Assembly: GCA_964384025.1 (NCBI GenBank)
Contig: CAYLJJ010000032.1
Span: 1-57,520, forward strand
From: CAYLJJ01 sp964384025
GTDB taxonomy: Bacteria > Myxococcota_A > Bradymonadia > UBA7976 > UBA1532
Length of the DNA: 57,520 nt
Reading direction: 5' to 3'
Shown: positions 34,241 to 42,607 of the stretch, one piece after another
How positions within the stretch are numbered: position 1 is the stretch's first letter
Layout of the letters: the number at the start of each line of letters is the position of its first letter
Position numbers and translations under genes: made by a program
Notes under the pieces: generated by a model
The model's database searches: none
Seen by the model: the letters and a program-made list of their open reading frames with translations, nothing else
What the model was told of the DNA's origin: nothing

Positions 34241-35256
34241 CTCAGGCAGGCGTAGAGCTGTGCCTTAAAGCTCTGAAGATCAGCGTGAGGATCGTCCAGA
34301 TCCAAGATCGCCTTAGGCAGCTGGGGCAGACGCTGAGAGAGAGCTTCTACCCGGCGGCGAGCTACAGTGAAGAGAAAGATAGCTGGGCTGCCTTTGAGAC
34401 GAGTCTCTACAGCGGGCCAATGTCCCTCGCCGCGAGCCTCAGCATGACCCAGCTCATCGATGATCACCAGGGGCGCCCCCTGGCTAGCGGCGATCACCTC
34501 GGCTGCAAACTGAAAAGCGCCCTCCTGAAAGATCACCCCCTGAGGACCAAAGCCAGCGATGGGTCGCCGACGCCCTCCCAGGATCTCTTGTACGTCATAG
34601 TGATCGCGGCTCCCCTCGACAGGGCGACGGGGCTGGAGGATCCCTTGCGCCTCTGGAAAGATCTGGCTCAGTTCGCAGAGGAGGCGGGTCTTTCCTGAGC
34701 CTGGGCGCCCGGTCACAAAGAAGATCTGCGAACCAGACTGAGCGGCGATCTGAGCAGTCTGCTCTAGGAGATCGACCACAGCGGCGTAGAGCACCTGAGG
34801 TCGGAAACCTCCACGGGTGGTCTTACGCCACTCTCCCTGTAGTCCAGGCAGGAGATCCATAGCGGTCCCCAGAGCGGGACCAAGAGGAGCCAGGCCCAGC
34901 TGCCCTGAGAGGCTCAGGAAGCGCTCTCGGGGGAGGTGTCGTGCTAGAAAGGCCAGGGCGAGGAGCAGAGCGGCGCTGCGCAAGACCATCACCACCCCAG
35001 CCATCAGCCCCTGGGTAGAGAGGGAGAGCCCCCAAAGCGACACCGGATCGCGGCCCAACAAGAGCCCCGCTCCCGCTCCAACGCAGAAGCTGATCAGCCA
35101 AAAACGCTTTCCACCCAAGAAGCGGAGGGCCCCAGGATCCCAGCGCCGCGCCGTGAGTAGGGCGAGGAGCAGGCCCAGGGCGCTCCAGTGCAGATCTCCT
35201 GAGAGCTGAAGCGCGACGATGAGCAGAGAGAGCCAGATGGGAGGAGGCAGCTTCAT
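34237..35256 (-). CDS. EcfT/CbiQ-like membrane domain fused to a THEP1-type NTPase
   Basis: A 339-aa fusion. Residues 5-150 have four or five membrane segments followed by RHLPRERFLSLSGQLGL...LLPGLQGEWRKTTRGG, resembling the EcfT/CbiQ coupling region but without the classic Ala-Arg-Gly. Residues 175-335 are an NTPase_1 (THEP1-like) domain with Walker A GRPGSGKT at 183-190 and VIIDELGHAE as Walker B. ECF transporters normally use EcfA ABC subunits, so this single-chain pairing is unusual. Probably energises or regulates uptake for the adjacent TonB system. Confidence 0.7.
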   Translation of the reverse strand: MKLPPPIWLSLLIVALQLSGDLHWSALGLLLALLTARRWDPGALRFLGGKRFWLISFCVGAGAGLLLGRDPVSLWGLSLSTQGLMAGVVMVLRSAALLLALAFLARHLPRERFLSLSGQLGLAPLGPALGTAMDLLPGLQGEWRKTTRGGFRPQVLYAAVVDLLEQTAQIAAQSGSQIFFVTGRPGSGKTRLLCELSQIFPEAQGILQPRRPVEGSRDHYDVQEILGGRRRPIAGFGPQGVIFQEGAFQFAAEVIAASQGAPLVIIDELGHAEARGEGHWPAVETRLKGSPAIFLFTVARRRVEALSQRLPQLPKAILDLDDPHADLQSFKAQLYACLR

Positions 35257-35831
35257 AGAGAGATTCGCGCCTCCACCTCTCGCCCCAGACGAAGCCCCAA
35301 AGCGGCGGCAGCCAGCCCGGCTGAAGCCACCAGAGCCAAGAAGAGCATTAAAGCCCCTCGACCCAGCTCCAGATGAAGGATCCGACTGGCTCGCTCAAGG
35401 AGGGCCAGATAGAGTTCGAAGATGGAGGCCCCATAAAAGAGCAGGCGGGTGAAGGTGAACTGAATCAGGGTCCCCAAAGCAGCGAGGCTGCCCCCCAGGA
35501 GAGCGGCGAGGCTGCCCCCCCCCAACAGCAGGAAGCTGGCCTCTAAGAGTAAACCCTCCAGCATGATCGCCAGCATGGGGCCGAAGATAACTCCACCAGG
35601 AGAGAAGGCCTTGAGGCCCGCACAGATTAGAGCAGCGCGGAGGCCAAAGCCTCGACGAGGGAAGAGGTGGCGACCTGCCACCAAGAGGACCACGCCGCAA
35701 CAGGTCAGAAAGAGGCCAGTGAAGGGTAGGCGCAGGGCGTGGAGGAAGCTGCCCAAGGCGACCTCTAGAGCACCCCAGAGGGCACCAAAGGCTGCTGCCT
35801 CTCGCCAAGCGGCTTCGTTGGCGATCTTCAT
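35253..35831 (-). CDS. Membrane protein, possible ECF substrate-binding (S) component
   Basis: A 192-aa protein with about five to six membrane helices rich in Gly/Ala/Leu, including EVALGSFLHALRLPFTG and AFSPGGVIFGPMLAIMLEG. Size, helix count and its position between the Fur regulator and the EcfT-like fusion suggest an ECF S component. No specific substrate family is recognised. ATG 35831 overlaps the fur stop by 4 nt, and its own stop overlaps the downstream start. Confidence 0.6.
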   Translation of the reverse strand: MKIANEAAWREAAAFGALWGALEVALGSFLHALRLPFTGLFLTCCGVVLLVAGRHLFPRRGFGLRAALICAGLKAFSPGGVIFGPMLAIMLEGLLLEASFLLLGGGSLAALLGGSLAALGTLIQFTFTRLLFYGASIFELYLALLERASRILHLELGRGALMLFLALVASAGLAAAALGLRLGREVEARISL

Positions 35832-36262
35832 ATAGGCTCCTGGCAGTCGAGACAAAGCCCTGAGAGAAGGAGCTGCTTCTCTTTTACGCTGAAGCCCTCA
35901 GGGAGCTGTACCCAGGGCAGCGCTCCAGGGAGACAGATCATCAGACCACATCGCTCACACATAAAATGGGGGTGTCCACCAGGGCAGCGCTGCTCATCGA
36001 TCCGATGAGCGCAGAAACGCCAAGCTCCATCGGAGCCCTGCACCCGGTGAAGGAGCTGGGCTTTTAAGAGGGTGCCAAAGCTGCGATAGATGGTGACTCG
36101 ATCCAGGCCCTCCGCTCTGGGATCTGCCGCCAGCCGCGCTTGGCTCAGAGGATGTCCTGCTTCCAACAGCAAGCTGAGGATCAGACAACGCGCCGGGGTG
36201 GGGCGGATCTCCGCTGCGTTCAGATGACGCTCGATCTCCTGTTGAGTGCAACGCTGTTGCAT
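35828..36262 (-). CDS. Fur-family metal-dependent regulator
   Basis: A 144-aa protein. The winged-helix has the family mark DRVTIYRSF (about 54-62). The dimerisation part has PGGHPHFMCERCG and a C-terminal CLDC, giving two CxxC pairs (102/105 and 137/140) for a structural zinc, as in Zur, Fur and PerR. AGGAGG 8 nt upstream supports the start. First gene of a tightly overlapping operon with the S-like, EcfT/THEP1 and TonB genes, so it probably autoregulates that uptake system. Whether it senses Fe, Zn or another metal is open. Confidence 0.9.
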   Translation of the reverse strand: MQQRCTQQEIERHLNAAEIRPTPARCLILSLLLEAGHPLSQARLAADPRAEGLDRVTIYRSFGTLLKAQLLHRVQGSDGAWRFCAHRIDEQRCPGGHPHFMCERCGLMICLPGALPWVQLPEGFSVKEKQLLLSGLCLDCQEPI

Positions 36263-36398
36263 AGTGGCGCCCTCCTATCCCCTTTGTGGCTGAAGGTCAA
36301 GGGTGAAGGATGCCGATATTCTTTCTTAAAAGGGAGTTGTTACGGTGGTCTGGTGAACTGCTCGGGTTTTTGCCTTGGAGGCTGCCTAAACTCTGAAC

Positions 36399-36413
36399 AA
36401 TGACTGAGTCATT
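36399..36413. promoter_or_regulatory. 7-1-7 palindrome upstream of the fur-led operon
   Basis: AATGACTGAGTCATT is a perfect inverted repeat of 7 bp around one base, 137 bp upstream of the fur start. Fur-family dimers recognise 7-1-7 palindromes, so this is a candidate operator, although its sequence differs from the classic TGATAAT-N-ATTATCA. Confidence 0.4.
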
Positions 36414-36482
36414 TATCACCCTCCATATATTTTCTTCGAGGATCAATATGCGTTTTGGGTCTTCTTATCAGAGGCGAAAATA

Positions 36483-36829
36483 GCATGACTGGGTAATGAT
36501 TCTCGTGTTATTCTAATGGGATGGGACGGAGAACCGCCTGGAGGTGAAATCCCTTCTGGCGACTCTCCGCTCCAGAGAAAGCGCAGAAAAACCCGGCGAT
36601 GTTTGGGGATCGAGGGATCCCATTGCTCTTTCACAAACTCTATGCTTTGAACTGTCGCAAAGAGGAGCTTCAGATCTACGCGGTGGGAGCAGCACAGGTC
36701 GCAGAGGGTCTTGAGAGCTTTGATGTAGGTGCTCAGAACATTAAGATGTTGAGGTTTCTGTTTGAGCGAGCTGGTCTTAAGATCAAGGCAGAAGGGTTGG
36801 GGGACGACACGCTCGTAACCTCTATCTGA
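36483..36829 (+). pseudogene. cheD: Frameshifted cheD remnant (chemoreceptor glutamine deamidase)
   Basis: From about 36504 one frame reads a CheD-like start region (RVILMGWDGEPPGGEI). Near 36547 the match jumps to another frame: PFWRLSAPEKAQKNPAMFGDRGIPLL, then LQIYAVGAAQV, FDVGAQNIKMLRFLFERAGLKIKAEGLGD, ending at 36829. These correspond to CheD's NP-x-[KM]-[YF]-[GA]-D, GGA and IG-x-[RK]-N blocks. The frameshift, an in-frame stop just upstream and loss of the GSCV catalytic Cys (now DSRV) show it is dead. The C-terminal 76 codons alone remain open from ATG 36599. Confidence 0.6.
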
Positions 36830-36915
36830 GGATCCGAGACGGCGCAGTTTGGAGCAGCTCTGATGGCCAGCATCGACTCCTCTCAGATCCTCCCTCTGCT
36901 CCTCGGCGTGGGCAG

Positions 36916-37032
36916 GTGAAAGCGCTTAGACGACATCTCATCGTGATTGGAGCGTCCACTGGGGGTACAGAGGCGATCCTCAGGCTGCTGCAAGCTTTGC
37001 CAGCCTTCTCTCCCGGTATTTCGCCTCTTTGA
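36916..37032 (+). pseudogene. cheB: cheB methylesterase-domain fragment
   Basis: The frame from GTG 36916 reads RRHLIVIGASTGGTEAIL, then LLQALPAFSPGI, before a stop. IGASTGGTEA with the catalytic Ser is the hallmark of the CheB methylesterase domain. The receiver domain in front and the rest of the esterase domain behind (including the QHMP motif) are missing. Together with the cheD remnant just upstream it marks a decayed chemotaxis operon end. Confidence 0.65.
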
Positions 37033-37134
37033 GCGCCGTGCAGGTTATCCGAAATATCGATAGCTGGCTGAGATTCTGAGCTCCTTGCTCTCTAAAGATC
37101 GAGGGGGCTATCTTGCTGAACTCGTCATCCCCAA

Positions 37135-38463
37135 GTGGAGAAGAGATTGGCCCTCATCGATCATCTGAAAGCCCAGCCTCCGGGTTCACCTGTTCCCCCG
37201 GATGAGGTGGATCAGATTTACCGTAAGTGGCGCATCCGTACCATGTACTCCATGATGTTTGGCTACGCCCTTTTCTATTTTGTGCGCAAAAACTTCTCGA
37301 TGGCGATGCCTGCCATCAAGGATGAGCTGGGCTATAGCCGCACAGACTTGGGCTTGGTGCTCACCACCTTTAGCATCATTTATGGCCTCGGAAAGTTCCT
37401 CAATGGCACCCTCGCCGATCGCGCCAATCCCCGATATTTTATGGCCATCGGTCTGCTGGGCGCGGCGGCGGTCAATATCTTCTTTGGCCTCAGCTCTTCG
37501 CTCTTCTTCTTTGGGGTCTTTTGGCTGATCAACGCTTGGTTTCAGTCGATGGGTTGGCCCCCCTGTGCTCGACTCTTGACTCACTGGTATGGCAAACAGG
37601 AGATCGGGAGTTGGTGGGGGATCTGGAACGCCAGCCATCAGATAGGCGGCGCTGGCATCCTGATTTTGTCTGGCTGGCTGATACAAAATTTTGGCTGGCG
37701 CAGCGCCTTCTTTGTGCCCTCGGCCATCGCCATCCTAGGGGCCCTGCTCCTGATGACTCTTTTGCGAGACAGCCCCAGTTCCCTGGGGCTGCCCCCCATT
37801 GAGAAGTATCGCCCTGCCGCCTCACCTGAAGAGCCTGATCAAGAGATGGGCTTATGGAGGCTGCTCAAAGAGGAGGTCTTTACAAACCCGATCGTCTGGT
37901 TAATGTCCTTCGCCAACTTCTTTGTCTATATCGTGCGCATCGGCATGTTGGACTGGGCTCCCTCCTTCCTCATCGAGGCCAAGGGCAGCGATCTAAGCCA
38001 AGCGGGCTGGCAAGTAGCGGCCTTTGAGATCGCGGGTATCTTTGGGGGCCTCGCTGCAGGCTGGATCTCAGATCGCATCTTCCGAGGAGGGCGCGCTCCG
38101 GTAAACATCATCTATATGCTCCTCCTCATCAGCGCCCTGATTCTTCTCTGGCTCCTCCCCTCAGGCAGCCTGATTCGAGATGCCCTGCTCCTGGTCGCCA
38201 TCGGTTTTCTGGTCTATGGGCCTCAGATGCTGACGACGGTGGCGACCACAGACAACACCTCTCGGAAGGCAGCGGCCACCGCTACCGGCTTTGTGGGTCT
38301 TTTTGGTTATCTGGGCAGTGCTGTCTGTGGGGTAGGCACCGGGATGATCGTCGATCACTGGGGCTGGAACGGAGGCTTTATCTTCTTCCTCAGCGCAGGT
38401 TTGGGGGCGCTTCTGATCTTTTTAAGTGCCCTGTACCTGGGGAGAGTTAAGCTCAACTCATGA
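37135..38463 (+). CDS. MFS transporter of the organophosphate:phosphate antiporter type (GlpT/UhpT/UhpC-like)
   Basis: A 442-aa protein with 12 membrane segments. YALFYFVRKNFSMAMPAI near the start, GLGKFLNGTLADRANPRYFMAIGL, GWPPCARLLTHWYGKQEIGSWWGIWNASHQIGG and the second-half GFLVYGPQMLTTVATTD all match the OPA family. These import sugar-phosphates or glycerol-3-phosphate in exchange for phosphate, or sense them (UhpC). GTG 37135 is listed; an in-frame TTG at 37147 with GGAG 6 nt upstream is a good alternative. Overlaps the PIN gene by 4 nt. Confidence 0.88.
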   Translation: MEKRLALIDHLKAQPPGSPVPPDEVDQIYRKWRIRTMYSMMFGYALFYFVRKNFSMAMPAIKDELGYSRTDLGLVLTTFSIIYGLGKFLNGTLADRANPRYFMAIGLLGAAAVNIFFGLSSSLFFFGVFWLINAWFQSMGWPPCARLLTHWYGKQEIGSWWGIWNASHQIGGAGILILSGWLIQNFGWRSAFFVPSAIAILGALLLMTLLRDSPSSLGLPPIEKYRPAASPEEPDQEMGLWRLLKEEVFTNPIVWLMSFANFFVYIVRIGMLDWAPSFLIEAKGSDLSQAGWQVAAFEIAGIFGGLAAGWISDRIFRGGRAPVNIIYMLLLISALILLWLLPSGSLIRDALLLVAIGFLVYGPQMLTTVATTDNTSRKAAATATGFVGLFGYLGSAVCGVGTGMIVDHWGWNGGFIFFLSAGLGALLIFLSALYLGRVKLNS

Positions 38464-38858
38464 TCATCGCCGATCTCAGCATCTGGGCCTCGGTGCTCCG
38501 AGGCTATAATCCGGGCTTAAGCGCCCTGGTCAAGGATCTCCTCCAACAGGAGATCCTCAACACACCCCCCATCGTCTTTGCTCAGCTCCTCCGAGAGGAT
38601 CCTGAACCACGACATTCACAACAGATCCGAGGGTGGGTTGAGCTGCTCCCTCCCTTGCCGCTGGGTCCTCAAGCCTGGATCGCGGCGGGGGATCTGGGTG
38701 CTCTCCTCGGCGGAGAGGGGCTCAATCTGAAGATGGTGGATCTCTTTCTCCTGGCTGTAGCCATCCGTGAGGAGGCTCAGTTCTGGAGCATGAACCCTCT
38801 CTCTGAGCAGCTCATCAAGCACCTCCCCCTCAAACTCTATCAACCTAAAGGACTGTGA
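38460..38858 (+). CDS. PIN-like (VapC-type) domain protein without an antitoxin neighbour
   Basis: A 132-aa protein. IIADLSIWASVLRG at the N-terminus (Asp5) and KMVDLFLLAVAI (Asp94) match the first and third acidic positions of PIN nucleases. Glu46 may be the second. The fourth acid is not evident: MNPLSEQL stands where T-x-D-x-H-F is usual. No antitoxin gene precedes it; instead its ATG overlaps the transporter stop (ATGA) and it precedes the aldehyde dehydrogenase by 10 nt. It could be a domesticated or inactive PIN protein. Confidence 0.65.
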   Translation: MIIADLSIWASVLRGYNPGLSALVKDLLQQEILNTPPIVFAQLLREDPEPRHSQQIRGWVELLPPLPLGPQAWIAAGDLGALLGGEGLNLKMVDLFLLAVAIREEAQFWSMNPLSEQLIKHLPLKLYQPKGL

Positions 38859-38868
38859 GGGCCTCTCA

Positions 38869-40554
38869 ATGAACATCGCCCGCCTTGACCAAGAGATCGA
38901 TCTTCTGCAATCGCAAAAGCGGGTCTGGGCACGCCTCCCTTTGAGTCAGCGCCTGGAGCATTTGAGATCTTGCCTTGAGGGTACAGGTCGCGTCGCTGAG
39001 CGCCAAGTTCAGGCCGCCCTGAGGGCCAAAGGCCTCAAAGCGAGAGACCCTCGGGCAGGAGAAGAGTGGTTGGCCGGTCCTGCGGTGCAGGCTCGCTCGA
39101 TTCGTCTCCTGATCAAGAGCCTGGAAGAGATCGAGGCCAAAGGCTGTCTCCAGATAGATCCGCGCCGAGTGCAGAGCCGCGATGATGGCCAGGTGGTGGT
39201 TCAGGTCTTCCCCAACGACCTCTATGATCGAGTCCTCTTTAGAGGCTTTCAGGCTGAAGTCTGGATGCAGCCTGAGGTGAGAGCGGAGGCGCTTGAGGAG
39301 CAGATGGCCGCCTTCTACCGGGAGGAGGAGCCTGAGGGAACCGTAGCCTTGGTCTTGGGCGCGGGCAACGTGGCCAGCATCGGCCCCCTGGATGTGATCC
39401 ATAAGCTCTTTGCAGAGGGGCAGGTCTGCCTCCTTAAGTTCAACCCCGTCAACGCCTATCTGGGACCTCTGCTGGAGGAAGCTTTTCAGGATCTGATCCA
39501 GGCGGGTTTCTTGAGGACCGCTTATGGTGGCGCGGAGGTAGGGCAGTACCTCTGCCGTCATCAGGGGATCGAGGAGATCCATATCACCGGCAGCGCCAAG
39601 ACCCACGATACCATCCTCTTTGGCGGCGGAGATCTGGGAGCCAAGCGTAAAGAGCAGGGAGAGCCTCTTCTTAAGAAACGCATCACCAGCGAGCTGGGCA
39701 ATGTCAGCCCGGTGATCATCCTACCGGGCCTCTGGTCTCAAGCAGATCTACGCTTCCAAGCAGAGAACGTCGCTACCCAGATGTGCAACAACGGGGGCTT
39801 TAACTGTAACGCTGCTCAGTTGTTGATCCTCCACGAGAGTTGGCCTCAGCGGCAGGAGTTTATGGAGCAGCTCCGAACCCTGCTCGCGGCCCTACCTCAG
39901 CGCCCCGCCTACTATCCTGGCGCAGAGATGCGTTATCAGCGCTTTGTAAGCAGACACCCTCAGGCGGAGCCCTTGGGGCCGCCTCCTGATAAAGGAGTCC
40001 TACCCTGGACCCTGATCCCTGATGTTGATGCTCAAGCTGAGGAGGAGATCTGCTTTAGCCAGGAGTCCTTCTGTGGGATTCTGGCTCAGACCACCCTCCC
40101 AGGTGCTGATCCTCAGGAGTTTCTTAAGGCTGCCGTTCAGTTTTGTAATCGGAAACTCTGGGGCAGCTTGAGCGCCTGCCTGATCCTCCACCCCAAGAGC
40201 GAAGCCGCCTTAGGTCCCGCTCTAGATGAGGCGATCAGCGCCCTGCACTATGGCTGCATTGCCATCAATCACTGGCCCGCCCTGGGCTATGGCCTGGGGG
40301 TTACTCCTTGGGGGGCCTTCCCTGGACACAGCCCTCAGGATATCCAGAGCGGCTCCGGCACGGTTCACAACAGCCTCCTCTTTGATAAGCCCCAAAAGGC
40401 GGTGATTCGAGGACCTTTCCGGGTCTGGCCCAAACCTCCCTGGTTTTTGAATCATCGTCAGGGACATCGGGTGGGAGTACAGCTCCTCAAGTTGGAGCTT
40501 AAACCCAGTCTCCCGAAGCTGCCCAAGCTTCTCCTCCACGCCTTGAGGGGCTGA
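38869..40554 (+). CDS. Aldehyde dehydrogenase-superfamily protein
   Basis: A 561-aa protein. The ALDH catalytic region is recognisable: VALVLGAGNVASIGPLDVIHKL (NAD-binding), EIHITGSAKTHDTI, SELGNVSPVII (Glu as base) and MCNNGGFNCNAAQ with the likely nucleophile Cys near 314. The nucleophile context differs from the standard G-Q-x-C, and a 140-residue N-terminal extension is unusual. It may be an acyl-CoA reductase-type or specialised dehydrogenase. It forms an operon with the OPA transporter and PIN gene. It faces the eut operon, so acetaldehyde oxidation is conceivable but unproven. Confidence 0.8.
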   Translation: MNIARLDQEIDLLQSQKRVWARLPLSQRLEHLRSCLEGTGRVAERQVQAALRAKGLKARDPRAGEEWLAGPAVQARSIRLLIKSLEEIEAKGCLQIDPRRVQSRDDGQVVVQVFPNDLYDRVLFRGFQAEVWMQPEVRAEALEEQMAAFYREEEPEGTVALVLGAGNVASIGPLDVIHKLFAEGQVCLLKFNPVNAYLGPLLEEAFQDLIQAGFLRTAYGGAEVGQYLCRHQGIEEIHITGSAKTHDTILFGGGDLGAKRKEQGEPLLKKRITSELGNVSPVIILPGLWSQADLRFQAENVATQMCNNGGFNCNAAQLLILHESWPQRQEFMEQLRTLLAALPQRPAYYPGAEMRYQRFVSRHPQAEPLGPPPDKGVLPWTLIPDVDAQAEEEICFSQESFCGILAQTTLPGADPQEFLKAAVQFCNRKLWGSLSACLILHPKSEAALGPALDEAISALHYGCIAINHWPALGYGLGVTPWGAFPGHSPQDIQSGSGTVHNSLLFDKPQKAVIRGPFRVWPKPPWFLNHRQGHRVGVQLLKLELKPSLPKLPKLLLHALRG

Positions 40555-40772
40555 AGGCTCAAGCAAGTGAGCTAAAAGAGAGGGGGCAACCCAGGCTCAG
40601 GCTCAATATGCTTGGTTTGCGTGGAGGGTCTCTTTGGTTTGCCCGGAGGATCTCCCCGAGAGGTCCAGGTCTGCTCACTCTCCAACAACGCCCGAAGGCG
40701 ACTCTACATCCCTTGAGGTGCTTTTCTCTGACCTCGCTCCCAATAGAAGATAGTGGATACGCTCTTCTCAAC

Positions 40773-41945
40773 TCAGCGAGCACTCTTGAGGAGGCGCTTG
40801 GCCTCCAAAGAAAATGGTGCTTCAGGGAAGGTCTCGAGATAGGCTCGATGGAGCCGCCCAGCTGCTTTAGATTCAGCTTTGGACTTAAGAACCTCTGCCT
40901 CTGACCACCAAATCCGAGCTTGCCGCTCCATCAAGCCTTGAAGCTGTGTGCTGAGAGAGCGGTGTCGTTCTGAACGCTCTTGAACGCTTCGAAGCAGGGA
41001 AGCAGCCTTGAGGCACTCTTCAAGAAAAGCTTCTCTTCGCTCTAGATCCCTGAAATTCTGAGCCCGTGACAGGAGCAGATCAAGTTGTTTCAGAGGATTT
41101 ATGGTTGTTTTAAGCAGCTCCATATAGATGAAATTAGACTCCCCATATCTCCCCATCTCAGCATAAAGGCTGGCCAGACGCTCCAGCAGGGAGCGCTGCT
41201 TTTTTGGGGCGATCTGCCTAAAGAAAGCCTGCGCTCTGTTGTGATCTCCGGAGTGGCTGTAGACCATCACCAGATCTTTGAGAGCCTCGGAGCGGAGGGC
41301 GCTGCCCCCCTCTTGAGCTACCTGTGAGAAGAGCTGAAGGGCCTGCTTGTACTCTTGGAGGTTAAAGCGACACCAAGCCAGCTTATAGCGTGCATAGCTG
41401 TTCAACTTGCCCTTAAACCTTAGGATTTTCTCGTAGATCTTCGCTGCTCGCGGAAAATCTCCGCTTTGGAAGAGATGTTCCGCAAGGAGCAGGAGAGCCT
41501 GTTCCAGATATTTGGATTGAGGTGCTCTCTTGATGAACTTCATGATCATCGACATCCCCTGTTGGGGCTGATCCAGGTTCATATAAGCGCTGCCCATAAA
41601 ATAGAGCAGCTCTGGAGAGCCTTGCTCCTGCTTCGCTTGACTTCCCCAGTTGATCACCGCCTCCAAAGCAGACCTGCGCTGCTGTGTATAGCGCTCCTCT
41701 TGGGCTGAACCCTCTTCGCTGCTCCCTGAAATCTGCCCCAGATACTCTCCATAGAGTTCAGCCAAAGCCCAATAACGCAGGGAGAGCTTTATATGTAGAT
41801 CTCCCTCCTGTTGGCTGTTGAGTTGGGTTTGTAGAATCTGGATCTCACTCAGCAGCGCCTTCTCCTTCTGCTTGACCGTTTGGGCTTGAGCCAGAGGGAG
41901 CAGAGCAGAGAGCAGCAGAGAGAGGATCCCCAATCTAAGCCTCAC
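40773..41945 (-). CDS. Periplasmic TPR-repeat protein
   Basis: A 390-aa protein starting at GTG 41945, with GGTGGAG 7 nt upstream. The signal peptide (LGILSLLLSALLPLAQA) is followed by about eight TPR-like helical pairs (LLYFMGSAYMNLDQPQQGMSMIMKFI, ALLLLAEHLFQSGDFPRAAKIYEKIL, YARYKLAWCRFNLQEYKQALQLFSQV). The GTG overlaps the eutL stop codon, so it is translated with the ethanolamine genes, although a functional link is not obvious. Such proteins often act in envelope assembly. Confidence 0.75.
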   Translation of the reverse strand: MRLRLGILSLLLSALLPLAQAQTVKQKEKALLSEIQILQTQLNSQQEGDLHIKLSLRYWALAELYGEYLGQISGSSEEGSAQEERYTQQRRSALEAVINWGSQAKQEQGSPELLYFMGSAYMNLDQPQQGMSMIMKFIKRAPQSKYLEQALLLLAEHLFQSGDFPRAAKIYEKILRFKGKLNSYARYKLAWCRFNLQEYKQALQLFSQVAQEGGSALRSEALKDLVMVYSHSGDHNRAQAFFRQIAPKKQRSLLERLASLYAEMGRYGESNFIYMELLKTTINPLKQLDLLLSRAQNFRDLERREAFLEECLKAASLLRSVQERSERHRSLSTQLQGLMERQARIWWSEAEVLKSKAESKAAGRLHRAYLETFPEAPFSLEAKRLLKSAR

Positions 41946-42607
41946 CGGAAAGCTCCACCCATCGGGTTGCGTCCAAGATCGATCACCGCCTCTAACCAAG
42001 CGACGGCGGCGGCCTCACAGGCAGACTGGCTGCCGCTGAGCCAAGCTGCCGCGAAGTTGGTCTCCGTCGGGGGAGGGAAAATCTTAACCGCTCTGACATC
42101 GGCAGCTTTGAGGGCCGCGTCTAACGCAAAGGTTGCTTCTATCGGCGGTGCAACCAGGTAGGCCATCGAGTCACCCGGCGCTAAGCCCGCCTCAGCAGAG
42201 AGATAGTGTCCCAGAGAGGCGATGACATGAGGGAATACAGCCAGATCACCCGCTTCATTGGCGCTATAAAAGCTGGCATCATGCTCTAGGCAGCGCAGCG
42301 CAGCCTTAAGCCCCTCCTCGATCTCCTCAGGATCTGAAGAGGCCAAGATCCCCAAGAACTCTCCAGAGAAGGGGCCTGAGGCGTGATCAGCTCCAGCGTA
42401 AAAGGAGCGAGCGAAGATCACCTCGACGTTGGCGTGCTTGGTGGCCTCGTCCAGGGCGACATAACCAGAGTCATCCTGATCGCAGCTGATCAGCCCCAGA
42501 GCGGAGTGCTTTTCAGGATCACCGCCATAGGCCCGGATTAGGGCAGGAGCAGCGTTGGGGATACGTCGCAGGGCGAGGACACGGGCTGGGATCACCTCTA
42601 GGATCAT
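41942..42607 (-). CDS. eutL: Ethanolamine utilisation microcompartment shell protein EutL
   Basis: A 221-aa tandem-BMC-domain protein close in length to E. coli EutL (219). ALGLISCDQDDSGYVALDEATKHANVEVIFARSFYAGADHASGP and PGDSMAYLVAPPIEATFALDAALKAADV match the family strongly, as does the end NFAAAWLSGSQSAC. EutL trimers form gated pores in the Eut shell. Here it is the only shell gene next to eutBC. ATG overlaps the eutC stop by 4 nt. Confidence 0.95.
   Translation of the reverse strand: MILEVIPARVLALRRIPNAAPALIRAYGGDPEKHSALGLISCDQDDSGYVALDEATKHANVEVIFARSFYAGADHASGPFSGEFLGILASSDPEEIEEGLKAALRCLEHDASFYSANEAGDLAVFPHVIASLGHYLSAEAGLAPGDSMAYLVAPPIEATFALDAALKAADVRAVKIFPPPTETNFAAAWLSGSQSACEAAAVAWLEAVIDLGRNPMGGAFR

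Noticed and set aside
36320..36390. Cobalamin-riboswitch-like stretch (AAAAGGGA, GGTG, CTGC)
   Set aside because: Spacing and the conserved B12-box do not fit, and no matching gene follows on that strand.
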